The notes under the pieces are model-generated. The model made no database searches. It saw only the letters and a program-made list of their open reading frames with translations, and was not told the DNA's origin. Positions 61,722-64,000 of a DNA stretch of 64,000 bases are shown here, in pieces. Source of the stretch: Gossypium raimondii (Eukaryota > Streptophyta > Magnoliopsida > Malvales > Malvaceae); contig NC_068569.1 in assembly GCF_025698545.1 (NCBI RefSeq), positions 29,140,001 through 29,204,000 on the forward strand. Reading direction: 5' to 3'. A program made the translations under genes and the position numbers. Numbering within the stretch: the stretch's first letter is position 1; each line of letters starts with the position of its first letter.

Positions 61722-62886
61722 TAATCCTTACGAACTTTCCCTCATTAGATAGTCATTACGGGTTTCTCACATTAGATAGCCATTACGGGTCTTTCACATT
61801 AGATAGCCCTTGCGAAGTTCTCACATTTACGGTAATGTCATGGCCATGGTCTTCCATATGTCCCATTAATGGCTCTTATACATCCCTCGAAGAGCTCTTA
61901 AATGTCCCATAAGGAGCTCTTATACGTCCCACACAAGAGGATCTCATATAGGGGTGTACACCGATTCTTCTTATCATTTATCTCTTTTCCTCATTCAATC
62001 CAATCGAACCTCTCTTAAAACCAAAGTTAAATAAATGCATATGCAATCTCCATACATATCTATCCAAACCCCCACAAAACCACAATTATAAATACATGTA
62101 TATCATGCACTAGTACTCAACCAATAATTACTATTCAGTACTTTACGTGCATTGCGCCAAACAATTTTATCGACTTAACGCAGCTTAGCTTACAACCAAT
62201 TGTGTATTCACATAACACCACCACATGCATGCACAATATATCGACATTACGCCATAGTGTACTCTTCATTTACACAACTTAACATTAACATCAAACAACA
62301 CAATATTCCACTCTCAGTTATGGAATGACTCGTAACTTATAGAGTACGAGTCAAATATATTCATCACACGCTACTCGAACAGAAACATTTATTCAAGACC
62401 TGAGTTCTGGAACTCACTTGGGAGTCATTGCCAAATCCATCTTCAAAGCCTTTTTCCTCCTTTTTTCTACACGAGCCTCCAACATGCAAGATTTCCCATT
62501 TCTAAAACTAAATCCTTAGTCTCTCCCCTTCTTGCTTGAACATTTCTCAATATTTCTTTCTTCCGTTGTAAACTAAAAAAAAAGAACAGAAAAAAATAAA
62601 AGAATCCTCCTTGGAGATGAATGCTTCTCTTATTTATATAGCTCTTCCAACCCCTTTCACTGAAGCCAAATTACAGCCACCTGGAAAATACTTTAATCAT
62701 TATGTCTCCCACTAAGAAACTATCCAGTTCAAAAGCAACTAGATTATAGTTGGGATTCAACTTTCCTCAACCAGCCCGTCACTTTACTTTATTTACAAAA
62801 GGACTTGCCAGATTTGAAGACTTTTCAATTAAATTCGCAAATCCCCCTTTAACTCAATACTTAACAAATCCGGGTGTGACATGATC

Positions 62887-63141
62887 TGTTAAAAAGTAAG
62901 CCAAACATATGCAAATATATGATTTGTATTATTATTACTCATAATAAAGGATTAAATCATTTCTTGGACTTAAACTTGGTAACTATTCTCACGTTAGGGC
63001 TTAAATATTTTTTGGTGCAAGTTAATCCCTGATCTTTTTTGAAAATCCTAAAATTAGGCCATAATATGGGAATAATTGTCAAGTTCAAGAACCAACTTGG
63101 ATAAAAGGAAGTTCAAGCCTCAAAGTGGAAACAATTTTCTA
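62887..63141. other. Spacer between the outer LTR and hAT-like copy 3
   Basis: AT-rich with phrases such as 'ggactta.aacttggtaac' typical of degenerate intergenic repeats. No gene seen. Confidence 0.35.
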
Positions 63142-63149
63142 GTTCAAAT

Positions 63150-63669
63150 TAGACTTATTCATGGGCTAGGCTACTCGCCAAGGCCTACCCAAAATTCGAG
63201 AGGGTTTGGGAAAAATATTAGGCCCAAAAGATGGGCCCTTTTAAAATATGGGTTAAGCTCGGGCTTGAACATTCAAGGTCTGAGTCCGGCCTAACCCAAC
63301 CCATGTTTAAGTTTATAATATTTTATATTATGTTATTTTTATATATTATATAATTTATAACACATTAAAAATATAAATTTATACTAAAATATATAATACT
63401 ACTCTAATGTAAACATTAAGAAAATGTTAAGATGACTATAAATTATTTCAATAAATAAAAAAAGTATTAATATTAAAATAATATAATATAAATATTTTTA
63501 TATGGGCAGTCTTAAAATGAGTTTGAGTTAGTCTTTTGCAAATACGGACGGGTTTGGGCAAAATTTTATGCCCATATTTCGAGCTAGATTTGAGCAAAAC
63601 ATAAAATATGTTAATATCATGATTAGGCTTGGTCTTAATCTGACCCAGACCAACTTATGAGCATCTCTA
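63150..63669. mobile_element. Non-autonomous hAT-like element (copy 3 of 3)
   Basis: It starts TAGACTTATTCATGGGC and ends ATGAGCATCTCTA, inverted repeats of the same family. Flanking 8-mers GTTCAAAT (63142-63149) and ATTCAAAC (63670-63677) agree at six positions. The AT-rich centre is close to copy 1 ('taatactactctaatataaacatta' type). Confidence 0.75.
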
Positions 63670-63677
63670 ATTCAAAC

Positions 63678-64000
63678 CCTAATATGAGAAAAATTATGAT
63701 TAACTTGAAAAAGAATTTAGGCTTAAAATGTGGAAGTTGTTGTTGCCTAAATAGTGATTTACCTCCGTAATAAATAGTAACGCCAAATCCCGTGTAACAT
63801 AGAACTACAAGGCCTGAAATCCTAGCAGACAGGGCTAAAGGTAACAGTGTATGGCATAAAAGAACTCAGATTTGAATAGTACCAACCTGTTTAAGCAATT
63901 GATTAAGTGGTATTTTCAGATTATAAAGAGCTTTTCATCAACTGTTTTTGACTGAGACATAGCAAACAATCAAAGAACTCGAGAAGAAAGGAGAAAATGA
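63678..64000. other. Terminal stretch, unassigned
   Basis: No coding domain recognised. It may be intron or flank of a gene outside the window. Confidence 0.3.

Larger units (their letters stand above)
48263..62881 (-). mobile_element. Outer LTR (solo) that hosts a nested retrotransposon
   Basis: The left end TATAACACCCC and the right end CCGGGTGTGACA are imperfect inverted repeats of LTR type, with one terminal TG changed to TA. Flanking 5-mers TTATC (48258-48262) and TGATC (62882-62886) agree at four positions, as expected for an old duplication. Removing the inner element (49886-61721) and its duplicate TAATC leaves 2778 bp without coding domains. Minus orientation is inferred from the end sequences. 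Confidence 0.6.

Overview
This is nuclear DNA from a dicot plant. Genes are split by AT-rich GT-AG introns and sit among LTR retrotransposons, LINEs and DNA transposons. The LTR families and the other repeats look like those of cotton (Gossypium, Malvaceae). That organism call rests on remembered repeat families and is moderate in confidence.

Four gene models look intact. (1) A vacuolar-type serine carboxypeptidase of the SCPL48/49 group, 3559-7276 (+), nine exons, 507 codons. (2) A single-exon type-1 protein phosphatase inhibitor of the PPP1R11/Inhibitor-3 family, 20561-20896 (+). (3) A two-exon GTE12-like gene that has lost its bromodomain, 28548-29317 (-). (4) The large subunit of splicing factor U2AF (U2AF65), 36786-41554 (-), thirteen exons, 572 residues. 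A decayed copy of the minor-spliceosome gene U11/U12-31K lies at about 26765-27480 (-). In Arabidopsis, as I recall, that gene is next to an SCPL48/49-type carboxypeptidase, so this may be a relic of an ancestral gene pair.

The rest is mobile DNA and AT-rich spacer. Positions 9-2185 and 8436-10659 are solo LTRs. About 11.6-15.4 kb holds a broken plant-mobile-domain gene (+) facing a broken MULE transposase (-), and the MULE is interrupted by a small hAT-like element. Positions 17172-20265 form an element bounded by GGGTCCGTTTGTTTG inverted repeats and a TTA duplication; it carries two exons of a mitochondrial D-lactate dehydrogenase gene and ends 296 bp upstream of the phosphatase-inhibitor start codon. 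About 24.7-25.6 kb has a copia gag remnant. About 32.6-36.1 kb has a gypsy gag remnant and a rearranged LINE on the minus strand. Positions 43834-46746 form a large hAT-like element with an exact 8-bp target duplication.

The right-hand quarter is a nest of four layers. A LINE remnant (about 47.0-48.25 kb) carries an old LTR (48263-62881). Inside that LTR is a Tekay-like Ty3/gypsy element (49886-61721). Its 5' LTR is in turn split by another solo LTR (51917-54843). Target-site duplications support the three inner insertions.

The intact genes appear functionally independent: secretory-pathway proteolysis, PP1 regulation, chromatin-related, and pre-mRNA splicing. I found no tRNA, rRNA, CRISPR array or prokaryotic-type operon.
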